Shown in pieces: positions 27,835 to 37,192 of a DNA stretch of 64,000 bases; the stretch's first letter is position 1, and the number at the start of each line of letters is the position of its first letter. The notes under the pieces were generated by a model. It made no database searches, had not been told where the DNA came from, and was given only the letters and a program-made list of their open reading frames with translations. Made by a program: the position numbers and the translations under genes. The DNA is taken from the NCBI RefSeq assembly GCF_007860185.1, contig NZ_SJPY01000002.1, forward strand, positions 186,001 through 250,000, in the 5' to 3' direction. The stretch comes from Novipirellula aureliae. Its GTDB lineage: Bacteria > Planctomycetota > Planctomycetia > Pirellulales > Pirellulaceae.

Positions 27835-30699
27835 ATGAAACAAACAGTGCCGCAGCAACGGTTTGCCAGGCAAGCACGAATCCAAGGCTGGGCTGGCAAT
27901 TTACTCGCCTTGGAATTGCATGTTTTCGTTACGCTCACACAGCGGTATCGTTGGCTGCTTTTACCGGTCGCCTTGCTGATGCTCAGCGCGGGCCGTGTGG
28001 TCGCTGCTCCTCCAATGCCAGACACTCGTCAGGCTGACAAGGGAACGTCGGCACCCGAAGCGGCAGAGGCAGACGGCGATCTCAAGACCACCAAACTGCT
28101 GGCAGCAATCTTAGAAGCGAACCGTTATTGGTTCGATGGGACGCCGCCAGGCGTACCGAGCTATCGTTATGCGTTCGTCCACCGCGACGGTAAGCGGCAA
28201 GAGTTCCGTATCGCCGATCCACAGACCGCCGGTGCGTCGATCAAGCGAGGGATCACCTACACGCCACTGGTTGCTGTACTGCTGCAATCGCTCGCTGATT
28301 CCACGTCAAACGCGGCGACGATGGAGGTGGTTGAATACTCGAACGATCAGATTCAAATTCGATTCCATAGCGATGGCTCTCTGGGAGCGAGGCTCGGAGG
28401 CGGCGTATCGGGACGCTGGGCGGGCTATCTGTACTACAAGCTGGGCAGCGGAGTTCTTCGGCTCGATGCGAAGACGCTGATGCCAATCGAATTGACGTCG
28501 ACGTTTCGCGACGACGAACGTGACAAGGAAACGATCGTTACAGAAAAACTAAGCGAACCGCACCAGATCGATGCCGACCACGTGGTTCCACTCCACGTCG
28601 AGGCGATTCGTCAAGAAAGAGAATCCAAGAACGGCCACTTGAAGGAGGATACCACCAGCCGCTTCGATTGGGCGTTCCGTGTTTACGAGCCTGGCCTTTG
28701 GCTGTTCGATGCAGAACCGACCGCCGCGGGAACCGCCATTGGGTATCACCTGGAAAACGTGGTGATCGACTACAGTGAAGAACCCGTTCTTCAGGCGTCT
28801 AGCTCCGTCGTGGCTTCGATCCGAGAATTGAACAAACAGACTTCCGCTGTTGTCGACCAGTACGTCGAGGCGAACCGAGCATGGCTGTTGCCTGACTTGC
28901 AGCAACGGACGGGACTCATTTACGACTACACGCAAGAAGAGGGTTACCGCGAACGAGTTATCTTCGATTCGGCGGGCAACGTCCTGGTCCAACTCGCACG
29001 GGATCGGCAATCGGACAAGACTCCCTTGACGGGGAAACTGAATATGTTGACCGCTGATGGTCGCGAAGCGAACGGAATGGCCGACGAGCCGTTCGTGGCG
29101 GTTCGCTCCTTCTCTGACCGAAATACACTTGACAAGTTGGCGACCGGCTGGGGGTGGCAGTGTGCCTCGAAGCGGCTCGCCCATCGTGCCGATAATTTCG
29201 GCGTCAGCGTACAGGACATGACGGACCAGAAGACCAGAAAACTGACGCTACGTCCCGTCCGCAACCGGCCGACTCTCGATATCGGAACGATGCTGCGATT
29301 CATTTCCTGGGCCTACCTGCCTGGCAAGTCGTTCGAACGATGCGAGATCGAGATCAACGGTGAGAGCCAGTTGCCGACGGAGGAGAACTACTTCGTTGAC
29401 GGCAATGCCAAGCCTTTTTGCACGATCCGATTCGAAGATTGGCTTGAGACGCCCGAGGGCAGGGCACCGGGGAAGATCGTCGGACGTGCAACGTATCCGA
29501 GCCGTGGCAAGCGGGATCCAGTAACACGTGAGTACGAAATGCTCAGCGAAGACTTCTACTTCACCGCTAAGTTCCGATTGACCGAAGGCGGGCTCTGGTT
29601 ATTGGACGAGGTCGTCAGCACGTTCGAGAGCACCGGCAGCGGATCGACGGGGCGTGTGACGCTTGTCGAAGCAGGGGATGAAGACTACCAGCCGCTTCGA
29701 GATGTACGAAAGCGACTCGATGCAACGAGCGACTTTCTGGGCAACGTCGAGAAGGCCGCCTGTGGGCTCGAGCGTATCGTCCCCTGTCGCTGGGGCGAGA
29801 CGACGCCCGTCTGGTTGAACGGCAAGTACGCGCACCAAGCCACTGGCCAAGGTGATGAAGGTCGAGAACCACCCTATGTCGTTTATCGAAAGAACTTGGG
29901 GATTCAGAATCTTCACCCTGAGGTCTTACCCGCCGACAAGATAAGGGTGACGGTTAACGCATACTCGACTCTCTACTTCACCGGCTATTCGTTCGATGTA
30001 ACGCTCAGGCTGTTAGACAACGAAGGCCTTACCCTTGCTGAGCAGACGGCTGTCAAGTCGACCAAGACCATGGCTTACCCGGAGCAGAAACCGATTGTGT
30101 TCGAGTTTGACTCGGAAGTCGACCCAGCCAATGTCGCTTCGATCGCTGTGGCGCTGAGAATCAATCGGCAATCTGGAGGCATGGTGGGGAGCTTCTGGGG
30201 AAGTTTCGGAAGTTCCACGGCCGATACCGAAATAGCCTACCTCCCCGGAGGACGAGACTGGGGACCGGAGCAGGCAATCGGCGAACCGGCGAATCGCGGG
30301 ATCGGTGGCGACTACAAGCACGCCTGGTCGCCATTGACTCAGGACGATCAAGCAGAATGGCTTGAAATCAGCTACCAGAACCGCGTTCAGGCGATCGGCG
30401 TCAACGTCTACGAGACTTGCAACCCGGGCGCCGTCCATAAGGTGACCTACTATGACGCAGCGGGGAATGAACAGACTGCCTGGGAGGGCGACGACCCGAC
30501 GTCAATAGACGTGGGAACGGGGCAGGGCGTATCGAAGATCCGCTTCGAAGACGTGGTGGCTACCGATCGCGTCCGCATCTATCTCGACTCCGTAAACGTC
30601 AAAGGCTGGAATGAGATTGACGCCGTTGGACTCATCGAGGCGGAAACAAGCATCCAATGGGCTGAAAAGGCCACAGCGAGCAGCACTTATGCCCACTAG
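27835..30699 (+). CDS. Large exported protein of unknown function with a C-terminal discoidin-like part
   Basis: About 954 residues with one N-terminal hydrophobic segment (RWLLLPVALLMLSAGRVVAA), so anchored or exported. Two central halves repeat a pattern of DIGTMLRFISW / TTKLLAAILEANRYWFDG-type helices and strands typical of planctomycete periplasmic proteins. The last 150 residues carry an AWSP...EWLEISYQNRVQAIGVNVYETCNPGAV motif, like discoidin or NPCBM-type modules that bind sugars or surfaces. I cannot assign a family. The ATG at 27835 and one at 27799 are both possible; no ribosome site decides. Confidence 0.6.
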   Translation: MKQTVPQQRFARQARIQGWAGNLLALELHVFVTLTQRYRWLLLPVALLMLSAGRVVAAPPMPDTRQADKGTSAPEAAEADGDLKTTKLLAAILEANRYWFDGTPPGVPSYRYAFVHRDGKRQEFRIADPQTAGASIKRGITYTPLVAVLLQSLADSTSNAATMEVVEYSNDQIQIRFHSDGSLGARLGGGVSGRWAGYLYYKLGSGVLRLDAKTLMPIELTSTFRDDERDKETIVTEKLSEPHQIDADHVVPLHVEAIRQERESKNGHLKEDTTSRFDWAFRVYEPGLWLFDAEPTAAGTAIGYHLENVVIDYSEEPVLQASSSVVASIRELNKQTSAVVDQYVEANRAWLLPDLQQRTGLIYDYTQEEGYRERVIFDSAGNVLVQLARDRQSDKTPLTGKLNMLTADGREANGMADEPFVAVRSFSDRNTLDKLATGWGWQCASKRLAHRADNFGVSVQDMTDQKTRKLTLRPVRNRPTLDIGTMLRFISWAYLPGKSFERCEIEINGESQLPTEENYFVDGNAKPFCTIRFEDWLETPEGRAPGKIVGRATYPSRGKRDPVTREYEMLSEDFYFTAKFRLTEGGLWLLDEVVSTFESTGSGSTGRVTLVEAGDEDYQPLRDVRKRLDATSDFLGNVEKAACGLERIVPCRWGETTPVWLNGKYAHQATGQGDEGREPPYVVYRKNLGIQNLHPEVLPADKIRVTVNAYSTLYFTGYSFDVTLRLLDNEGLTLAEQTAVKSTKTMAYPEQKPIVFEFDSEVDPANVASIAVALRINRQSGGMVGSFWGSFGSSTADTEIAYLPGGRDWGPEQAIGEPANRGIGGDYKHAWSPLTQDDQAEWLEISYQNRVQAIGVNVYETCNPGAVHKVTYYDAAGNEQTAWEGDDPTSIDVGTGQGVSKIRFEDVVATDRVRIYLDSVNVKGWNEIDAVGLIEAETSIQWAEKATASSTYAH

Positions 30700-30820
30700 T
30701 GATTCAACCAGATAAATATTGGGGGTGAGCCGAACGCGCTAGCGTCGGGTTCCGTATGACACCCGCGGCTAGCGCCGTCGGCTCACATTCCCAACCCTAA
30801 TTCTAAAACTGGCTGAAGCA

Positions 30821-33052
30821 TTAGCCTCGGCGGCTCATCACGATCATGGGGCAATCGCTGCGACTGGCTAATGCCCTTGTGAAGGCTCCGAATAGTTTTT
30901 TTCGTCTGCCAACTCGTTGGACCCCTAAGATCAGCAAGTCGGATTTTCGACAACGTTCAGCAACGGTTGCAATTGCATTGCTACTGATGACGATATCGAC
31001 TTTGGAATTGGGGCAGAGATCCCATGCCAACCGGCGTAGATCACGCATCGCCCGTTCGGTCTCCTCTGGCAGCGCCGTCACTGGCATGACTCGCAAAAAG
31101 GTTACCTCCAACGGCTCTTGGTCCGCTGACCGATGCCGCTGCATACTGCCTAGTAGTAGTGCGAGTAAGTGTTCGTGACCTCCGCGACCGGCGATCGGCA
31201 CTAGCACTCGCGTAACACCTTCGAAAATCCAATCCTTCCTCGACCGCAAGATAACCACGTTGGCGTCAAGTTCGCCAAGCAGTGCCTCCAAGTGCAGAGC
31301 TTGGTTTTGTTCATCGATGTCGCTCAGTCCAAGCAGCACCGATTCGCAGCGGTGCAGTTTCGCCACTCGCGCAATCTCTTTCATCGGCTCGACCGAGATC
31401 GTCGTCAGCGACTCGGTGCGGATGCCGCTAATCGCGGACGCCCTGAGCAGTTCCTGCATCACTTGCTGTGATCGTCGAATCGGCTCATCATTCTCGATTG
31501 GATTCCAATCCCTTGATGGAACCACGATCGTTTGCGTTAGCACTCGGCCCACGTCGGCGGGGACCATGGCATCGGCCAATGAGATCATGGCGACGGCGTT
31601 TTGTGGGTTGGCGATCGGCACCAAGACCAGCGGCGAAAGCCCTCGAAGATTCAACAGTTCGGGATTGTTCGCAGTGTTAGAAGCATCCATCACGCTCGCT
31701 CGGGTGCGAAACAGTGCCACAAACATGATACCACCGATGGCGAGCCAGCCAATAGCGATACCACCCGCCGACGGGACGGTCATCCCTTGAAAGACGGCCA
31801 AGACGATGCAGGCGATTCCACCGAGAATCGGAACGAGCGGAAACCACGGGGTACGAAAAGGGGGTGGTCGGCGTTTGCTACGTTTTCGCAATAGGTACGC
31901 CAGCAAATGCCCGACGGCAAACGTGATCAAGAAAATCAAACTCGATGCGGCTCCCGCAGCACCGACATCGGGCAACAGAAGTAGCAATAGCGAGACGAGT
32001 GTTGATGTCACCAAAATTGCAGCCGTCGGTGCCGCCGTTTCTGGGTTCAGCTCACTCATACGGACCGGTAGTGTCCGGTCGACCGCCATCGCTCGAGCGA
32101 TCCGTGAGGCTGCGAATAGGTTGGCGTGCAGTGCCGAGAACATTGACAAGACCGCTGCGACCATGACGAACCAATAGCCCACGGGCCCCAAAAAGTTTTC
32201 TGCCGCCAAGGCGATGATTCCTTCCGGGTCCTCAGCCGCCGCTTCGCCAATCGATTCGCCAGGCGGTGTGCCGACGGCAGTCAGCACCAACAACAGCGGC
32301 ACGTAAATCAAAAGAGCGATCAACAGCGACAATATCATCGCTCGTGGGATCGTTTTGGCTGGCTCTCGAACCTCGCCGCCAACCGCCGCAATCAAGTCGA
32401 AACCTTGCAGAGCGATGAAGGTGTAACCCATTGCTTGAACCAGTCCCGTGAAACCGCTTGTAAAAAAAGGCGTGAATGCAGCAGAGGTGTCGACGGGAGA
32501 TTGGCAAGTGATCGCGATCAATCCGGTCAATATTAACAAGCCAAAAACGACCACTTTACTGAAATTGACGAAGTGCCCACCGCCGCCGGTATTGCGAATC
32601 AGAGATAGCGACAGGAACCCGGTGGTCGCGATCGCAAGCCCCGTTTTCAGCATCGGCGAACCTGCCCAATCGGGGACATCGGATACGAAGACTCGCCATA
32701 GACCGGTTGCCATGACGGTAGCAAAGTGGGCGAAACCGATTGCATAGAGGACGGAGGCGACGACGGAGGCGAACCAGACGACCCATCCAACCGCAAACGC
32801 TGCTTCAACCGACAACGCCTTTTTGGCATAGGTATACGTGCCGCCTGACTGTGGGAATTTGGACGCCATTTCGGCTAAGCTCAGCGCGGTCAACAGCGCA
32901 ATCACGCCATTGAATGCGAACGCCAATACCGCGGCTGGCCCCGTCGCGGCGAAGGCAACACCCGCCAACGCCAAAATACCGCCACCCACAATCGCTCCAA
33001 CCCCGACGCCCGTTGCACCAAGTAGCGTTAAGTGGCGTGTTTGAGAATCCAT
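30821..33052 (-). CDS. APC-type amino acid permease fused to universal stress protein domains
   Basis: 743 residues from the ATG at 33052. The first about 420 hold some twelve membrane segments with the APC start GATGVGVGAIVGGGILALAG and the substrate-loop FPQSGGTYTYAKKAL. The rest holds two UspA-like domains (LVPIANPQNAVAMISLADAM and VLVPIAGRGGHEHLLALLLGS, with DLLILGVQRVG near the end). Such fusions probably import amino acids under control of a nucleotide-sensing domain. The open frame runs up to 33295, but the upstream part is unlike the family; 33052 gives the usual MDSQTRHL start. Substrate unknown. Confidence 0.8.
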   Translation of the reverse strand: MDSQTRHLTLLGATGVGVGAIVGGGILALAGVAFAATGPAAVLAFAFNGVIALLTALSLAEMASKFPQSGGTYTYAKKALSVEAAFAVGWVVWFASVVASVLYAIGFAHFATVMATGLWRVFVSDVPDWAGSPMLKTGLAIATTGFLSLSLIRNTGGGGHFVNFSKVVVFGLLILTGLIAITCQSPVDTSAAFTPFFTSGFTGLVQAMGYTFIALQGFDLIAAVGGEVREPAKTIPRAMILSLLIALLIYVPLLLVLTAVGTPPGESIGEAAAEDPEGIIALAAENFLGPVGYWFVMVAAVLSMFSALHANLFAASRIARAMAVDRTLPVRMSELNPETAAPTAAILVTSTLVSLLLLLLPDVGAAGAASSLIFLITFAVGHLLAYLLRKRSKRRPPPFRTPWFPLVPILGGIACIVLAVFQGMTVPSAGGIAIGWLAIGGIMFVALFRTRASVMDASNTANNPELLNLRGLSPLVLVPIANPQNAVAMISLADAMVPADVGRVLTQTIVVPSRDWNPIENDEPIRRSQQVMQELLRASAISGIRTESLTTISVEPMKEIARVAKLHRCESVLLGLSDIDEQNQALHLEALLGELDANVVILRSRKDWIFEGVTRVLVPIAGRGGHEHLLALLLGSMQRHRSADQEPLEVTFLRVMPVTALPEETERAMRDLRRLAWDLCPNSKVDIVISSNAIATVAERCRKSDLLILGVQRVGRRKKLFGAFTRALASRSDCPMIVMSRRG

Positions 33053-33276
33053 GCTGGATAATGGCCCTTTGTAAATCGATCTTTCGCAGGATCCACGACA
33101 GGCATTTTCGCAAAATAGCGTTAACGGCGGCGATAACGAATGTGGAAGCAATCTTGGTCCATATGGCCGCGTGAATGGGAGTAGTTTATCATCATCGCCT
33201 AAACGATGGTACAGTCTGCGCGAACAAACACTACTTTCGCGGAATAAACTGCGGCAAACAACACAAGGGTTACGCA

Positions 33277-33942
33277 ATGGTTTTATCAAGAACACTCGAA
33301 CCAGAAAGTAGGAGCGCCATTGACGAAGCGGTTTTGTATTTGGAGATGAAACATGAGGCGGTCAACCAAGCCTTCGCCGACGATCTCGTCGCAGGCGGCC
33401 CCGTCGGCTCACGACTCATTGATCTGGGATGCGGGCCAGGTCTGATTCTTATCGAAATCGCCAAACATGACCCCGATGTACAAATCATGGGAGTGGATTC
33501 GTCAACCGAAATGCTTGACATGGCGAAACAGCAAATCGATTTCGCAGGCCTACTCGATCGCATTTCACTCCAGCAGGGTGATGCAACGACGATGAAAGAG
33601 TTCGCTGATGAGATGGCAGATACCGTTGTTTCCAACAGCCTGATTCACCATTTAGCCGATCCGATCACCGGACTTCGTTCGGCCCTGCGACTGGTGAAAC
33701 CGGGGGGCCGTGTATTCATTCGCGATCTGTTTCGCCCTGAAAGTGAAACCGAAGTCGAGCGATTGGTTTCACTGTATGCGTCCGAGGAACCGGAAGCGGC
33801 CCAACAATTGCTCCGCCAAAGTTTGCACGCTGCCCTATCATTGCACGAGATCCGCGGTTTGATGGAAGCGGTTGGAATGGACGCAACAGCGGCCCGAGCG
33901 ACGAGCGATCGACACTGGACGATTGACTGGAGAGCAGGGTAG
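33277..33942 (+). CDS. Class I SAM-dependent methyltransferase
   Basis: 221 residues from the ATG at 33277, preceded by AAGGG. Motif I is LIDLGCGPGLILIEIAK, motif II MGVDSSTEMLDMA, then ADTVVSNSLIHHLADP and LRLVKPGGRVFIRDL. This is the methyltransferase-11/25 group, which act on small molecules or cofactors. The substrate is unknown. The stop overlaps the start of the G-rich repeat at 33939. Confidence 0.8.
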   Translation: MVLSRTLEPESRSAIDEAVLYLEMKHEAVNQAFADDLVAGGPVGSRLIDLGCGPGLILIEIAKHDPDVQIMGVDSSTEMLDMAKQQIDFAGLLDRISLQQGDATTMKEFADEMADTVVSNSLIHHLADPITGLRSALRLVKPGGRVFIRDLFRPESETEVERLVSLYASEEPEAAQQLLRQSLHAALSLHEIRGLMEAVGMDATAARATSDRHWTIDWRAG

Positions 33943-34020
33943 GGCAGGATGAGTTAGGGCAGGGTGGTTTAGGGCAGGGTGGTTTAGGGCAGGGTGAGTT
34001 AGGGCAGGGCAGGGCGGTAG
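33939..34020. repeat. G-rich tandem repeat (GGGCAGGG units), possible G-quadruplex
   Basis: Five or so variants of AGGGCAGGGTGGTTT/AGTT follow directly on the methyltransferase stop. GGGCAGGGTGG and neighbours place four or more GGG tracts within short loops, enough for a G-quadruplex on the plus strand. It belongs to the dispersed GGGCAGGGCAGGG family seen elsewhere in the window. Confidence 0.8.
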
Positions 34021-34118
34021 CAGAACGATCGAAGCCAATCCTTCCGCGAATACGTTAGCAAGTCGCAAAGCTGGCATTGCCGATAGCATTGCCGCTTGTA
34101 ACTTCACCAAGGCTTGGT

Positions 34119-34380
34119 TAGCCCGGATGATTCATTAGCCGTTTGGGCGATAGCGGCCTGTCGATTTAATCGTTTAACGCTTAGCCGAAGGCGTCAGCTT
34201 TTCCATAATCGGTCGCCTACGGCTTGGCGTTAAACAATAAGTCGAGTCAAACCGATTAAATCGAGAGGCCGCTAACGCCAAAACGGCTAATACGCAGACT
34301 GTTTTTCGAGCAATGAACGTAAACGCTTGAAGGCGTAGACGTTAGCAAAACAATTTCCAAGCCCATGAATCATCCGGGAT
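34119..34380. repeat. Composite inverted-repeat element, locus 2
   Basis: Same outer ends as locus 1 (AGCCCGGATGATTCATTAGC at 34119; ATGAATCATCCGGGAT at about 34365-34380) and the same right arm. It holds one inner 116-bp element instead of two, in the opposite orientation. Comparing the two loci therefore gives the boundaries of outer and inner elements. Confidence 0.8.
34155..34270 (-). repeat. 116-bp palindromic mini-element, copy D (inverted)
   Basis: Reverse orientation to copies A-C and again 116 bp. It starts GGCCTGTCGATTTAATCG and ends ATTAAATCGAGAGGCC; one arm has drifted (GAGAGG against CTGTCG). Confidence 0.85.
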
Positions 34381-34607
34381 AGCGGTCCCGCTGCGAGCGG
34401 CAAAGGAGACGGTGTCACGAGGGTGTCACCGTTAACAACTTGGATCGACAGCGTGTCCGCTGGCACGGCCAAAGCAAGTCCCATCCGGTTGGTATTGGGG
34501 TTGCCCGTTTTTAGCCCACGAGCCGAAAGCGGAACGGAGGCAACGTTCCCCGGTGTTACGGTTTCTGTAACACTGATAAGACTGAAGAAGTGAACGATAA
34601 TGCACAA
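34381..34607 (-). pseudogene. Possible gene remnant cut by the repeat element
   Basis: A minus-strand frame beginning MCIIVHFFSLISVTETVTPG with protein-like content (SVPLSARGLKTG, MGLALAVPADTLSIQV) runs straight into the inverted-repeat element at 34380. It may be a small exported protein whose C-terminus was lost by the insertion. No family recognised. It could also be a chance frame. Confidence 0.2.
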
Positions 34608-34631
34608 GCCATTTGAAGGATACCTATAAAC

Positions 34632-35624
34632 ATGTCAGCTCAAGACCAAACGTTGGTTCAGTACCACGAACTGATGCAAATCAATGCCGTTTCCCATCTG
34701 CTGCGAACGGCTGGCCAGACGGGCATTTTGAGGGAGCTCCAATCGGGGCAAAAAACGATAGGGCAGCTTTGCGAGGCGTTGTCATTGTCGCCCGAGCCAA
34801 CGGGCTTACTCTTGGATGCGTTGATTTCGATGGGATTCATCCAAAAGTACGGCGACGACCACGCCCTTTCGCCTGCTGCGGGGCTGCTTTGCAACTACGA
34901 CGCGGATCTTGGCGATGGTCGCTGGGCCAGGCTCGCTGATGCTGTTGCGGGCCGGAGGGAACGCCAAGCAGCTGACCTCGAGTATCACTACGAGCATGTG
35001 GCAGCAACGCAGTGGATCCATACGCCAGCAGCGATCGAGGCAGCTGAGATTTTGAACTTGGGCGGCGAAGGAGAGCTCGAAGCTCCGCAGATCCTAGACC
35101 TTGGCTGCGGTGCTGGCGTTTGGAGTTGTGCGATGGTTCATCGAGTGGGCCAATTGGGAGCGGGGCAGGGCAGGGTGGTCGCGGTCGATTTGCCTGGCCC
35201 TCTCGCTGCGGCAAAGAGCATGGCGGCGTCGATCAATGTGACCGATCACTTTTCAACGATCGAAAGTGACCCGTTGGCATTGGACGACCTGGAACCCGAA
35301 TATGACATCGTGTTGTTGGCCCAGCGACTGTTTGCTCTCGGCAGCGACGAGCAAGATCGGCTGCTAAAAAAAGCGGTATCGGCGGTTCGCGATGGAGGGC
35401 GGCTGGTCGTGATCGATCTGTTCCGTGGCCCAACCAAGCCAAATTTGACCGAAAGTGTCGAGGCCTTGAAACTGCAATTGGATACACCCGCCGGTGGGAT
35501 GAAGACGCTTGAGCAGGCCCAGACCCAAATGCGGTCCGTCGGAATGGGGCAAATCCAGTTTTCGTACCTGCCCGCAAGCCGTGTCGGAATGGGAATGCTG
35601 GTTGGCTCGCGGGGAGGAGGTTGA
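34632..35624 (+). CDS. SAM-dependent methyltransferase with winged-helix N-terminus
   Basis: 330 residues. The N-terminal about 90 resemble the dimerisation/winged-helix part of O-methyltransferases (LLRTAGQTGILRELQSGQKTIGQLCEALSL, LDALISMGFIQ). The catalytic part has motif I ILDLGCGAGVWSCAMVHR, ADLPG-type acidic motif VVAVDLPGPLA, and DGGRLVVIDLF. It is related in design to hydroxyneurosporene or acetylserotonin O-methyltransferases; the substrate is unknown. The GGGCAGGGCAGGG motif lies in frame at 35161-35180 and encodes GQGRVV just before the acidic motif. Confidence 0.8.
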   Translation: MSAQDQTLVQYHELMQINAVSHLLRTAGQTGILRELQSGQKTIGQLCEALSLSPEPTGLLLDALISMGFIQKYGDDHALSPAAGLLCNYDADLGDGRWARLADAVAGRRERQAADLEYHYEHVAATQWIHTPAAIEAAEILNLGGEGELEAPQILDLGCGAGVWSCAMVHRVGQLGAGQGRVVAVDLPGPLAAAKSMAASINVTDHFSTIESDPLALDDLEPEYDIVLLAQRLFALGSDEQDRLLKKAVSAVRDGGRLVVIDLFRGPTKPNLTESVEALKLQLDTPAGGMKTLEQAQTQMRSVGMGQIQFSYLPASRVGMGMLVGSRGGG

Positions 35625-35781
35625 ATGGCACGCAACAAAATTTCTAAAATCCATGCCAACCGACCGAAAAATCCTCCGATTTTTCGAGAATCTTTCTCTG
35701 CCACGTTGACGAGATAGGTTGTTTGCTTCTACGATACGCGGCTCAAATCAATCTATCACCCCTCTCTATGGACCCCCAGAG

Positions 35782-35964
35782 ATGGCCGTCCCCAAACGAA
35801 AACATTCCAACAGCCGAACCGGAAAACGCCGATCTCACGACCACGTCAAACGACGTCAAGTGAGCTATTGTCCTCAGTGCAGCGACGCCGTGCCGACCCA
35901 TACCGTTTGCCCGAAATGCGGGTATTACCAGGGCCGAACCGTCGTCGAACAAGCGGACGATTAA
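35782..35964 (+). CDS. rpmF: 50S ribosomal protein L32
   Basis: 60 residues: MAVPKRKHSNSRTGKRRSH at the start and a zinc-ribbon CPQC...CPKC. It has the classical place ahead of fatty-acid genes. I start at 35782 because MAVPKRK is the universal L32 beginning. Confidence 0.95.
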   Translation: MAVPKRKHSNSRTGKRRSHDHVKRRQVSYCPQCSDAVPTHTVCPKCGYYQGRTVVEQADD

Positions 35965-36021
35965 ATCAAGCATGAAATCAAGCGACGTGTGGTACGTCCG
36001 AGGAAAGACATCAAGGTTGGC

Positions 36022-36077
36022 GGTCGTGGATTTGGTCAAAGATCCTCTGCACGCCTGGATCTTTCGCAAGATTCGCG
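36022..36077. repeat. Intergenic hairpin (divergent GTAGTGGATCTT family member)
   Basis: GTCGTGGATTTGGTCAAAGATCC pairs with GGATCTTTCGCAAGATTCGCG at the far side. It lies between rpmF and fabD. Next to it, about 36112-36160, three near copies of CTGTTGACCAGACA form a short tandem duplication ending just before fabD. Confidence 0.65.
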
Positions 36078-36169
36078 TCTGAACGTCGGACGCTGACAAA
36101 GTACCAAGCACGCCTGTGGACCAGACAGCCTGTTGACCAGACACCTGTTGACCAGACAAAGGAGCCTTC

Positions 36170-37099
36170 ATGGCACTCGATGTGGAATCTGTCGGTATTT
36201 TGTTCCCCGGCCAAGGTGCCCAAGCGATTGGCATGGGGTCGTGGCTTTGCGAGCATTATCCCGAAGCGCGTCATCGGTTTGACGCTGCGTCGGAGGTGTT
36301 GGGCTATGACCTAGCGAAGCTCTGCGTCGAAGGGCCAGCCGAAAAGCTTAATGCAACGGAATTTTGCCAACCCGCACTCTTTGTGGTCGGCATGGCCGCC
36401 GCGGACGCCTTGGCGATCGAGCGGCCTGAATGGATCGACTCGATCAAGTCGACGGCCGGGCTTAGCCTAGGTGAATACACCTCGGTTTGCTTCGCTGGTG
36501 GCATGAGGTTTGAGGATGCCGTTGCCGTTGTCAAGCGGCGTGGCGAAGCGATGCAAGCAGCGTCGGATGTCGTCGAAAGCGGCATGGCTAGCGTCGTAGG
36601 GCTGGAGCTTGAAAAGCTACAGGCCGTCTGCGATGAAGCTCGGCAAGACGAGGAAGTGCTTCGCCCTGCGAATCTACTATGCCCTGGAAACATCGCAATT
36701 TCAGGTCATTTGTCCGCGATCGATCGCGCGGAACCGATCGCCGAAACGGCGGGTGCGATGAAGGTGATTCGCTTGACCGTTGCCGGAGCATTTCACACGT
36801 CCTTGATGCAATCGGCAGTCGAAAAATTGGCCGAAGCTCTCGATGCCGTCGAAATGGCGGATACGCGAATTCCGGTTTACAGCAACGTCGACGGAATGCC
36901 ACATACCAAGGCGAGCGAGATCAAAGACCTGCTAAGCCGGCAAGTCGTCAACCCCGTCCTTTGGGAAGCTTCCATCCGCAAGATGATGGAGGATGGAATC
37001 AAGGGGTTCATGGAGGCAGGGACGGGGCGGATTTTGCAAGGAACGCTGAAGAGAATCCACCGAAAAACGCCGAGCGAAGGCTTCGGTGACGGGCCCTGA
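36170..37099 (+). CDS. fabD: Malonyl-CoA:ACP transacylase
   Basis: 309 residues. Loads malonate from CoA onto ACP for fatty-acid synthesis. Active-site Ser in GLSLGEYTS (the usual GHSLGE with His replaced by Leu), start motif VGILFPGQGAQAIGMG, catalytic His in VAGAFHTSLM and the conserved QLVNPVLW-type segment QVVNPVLWEASIRKM. Second gene of the rpmF-fabD-fabG-acpP-fabF cluster. AGGAG lies a few bases before the ATG. Confidence 0.95.
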   Translation: MALDVESVGILFPGQGAQAIGMGSWLCEHYPEARHRFDAASEVLGYDLAKLCVEGPAEKLNATEFCQPALFVVGMAAADALAIERPEWIDSIKSTAGLSLGEYTSVCFAGGMRFEDAVAVVKRRGEAMQAASDVVESGMASVVGLELEKLQAVCDEARQDEEVLRPANLLCPGNIAISGHLSAIDRAEPIAETAGAMKVIRLTVAGAFHTSLMQSAVEKLAEALDAVEMADTRIPVYSNVDGMPHTKASEIKDLLSRQVVNPVLWEASIRKMMEDGIKGFMEAGTGRILQGTLKRIHRKTPSEGFGDGP

Positions 37100-37115
37100 C
37101 CTGTCGCTCTGTTAA

Positions 37116-37173
37116 GTAGTGGATCTTGATAAAGATCCTCACCGATGAAAGGATCTTTAAGTAGATCCGCTAC
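37116..37173. repeat. GTAGTGGATCTT-family hairpin between fabD and fabG
   Basis: GTAGTGGATCTTGATAAAGATCC at the left, GGATCTTTAAGTAGATCCGCTAC at the right, with a 12-bp loop. No U-run follows, so it is not a standard intrinsic terminator. Confidence 0.8.
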
Positions 37174-37192
37174 ACACGAAAGAATCAAATTC

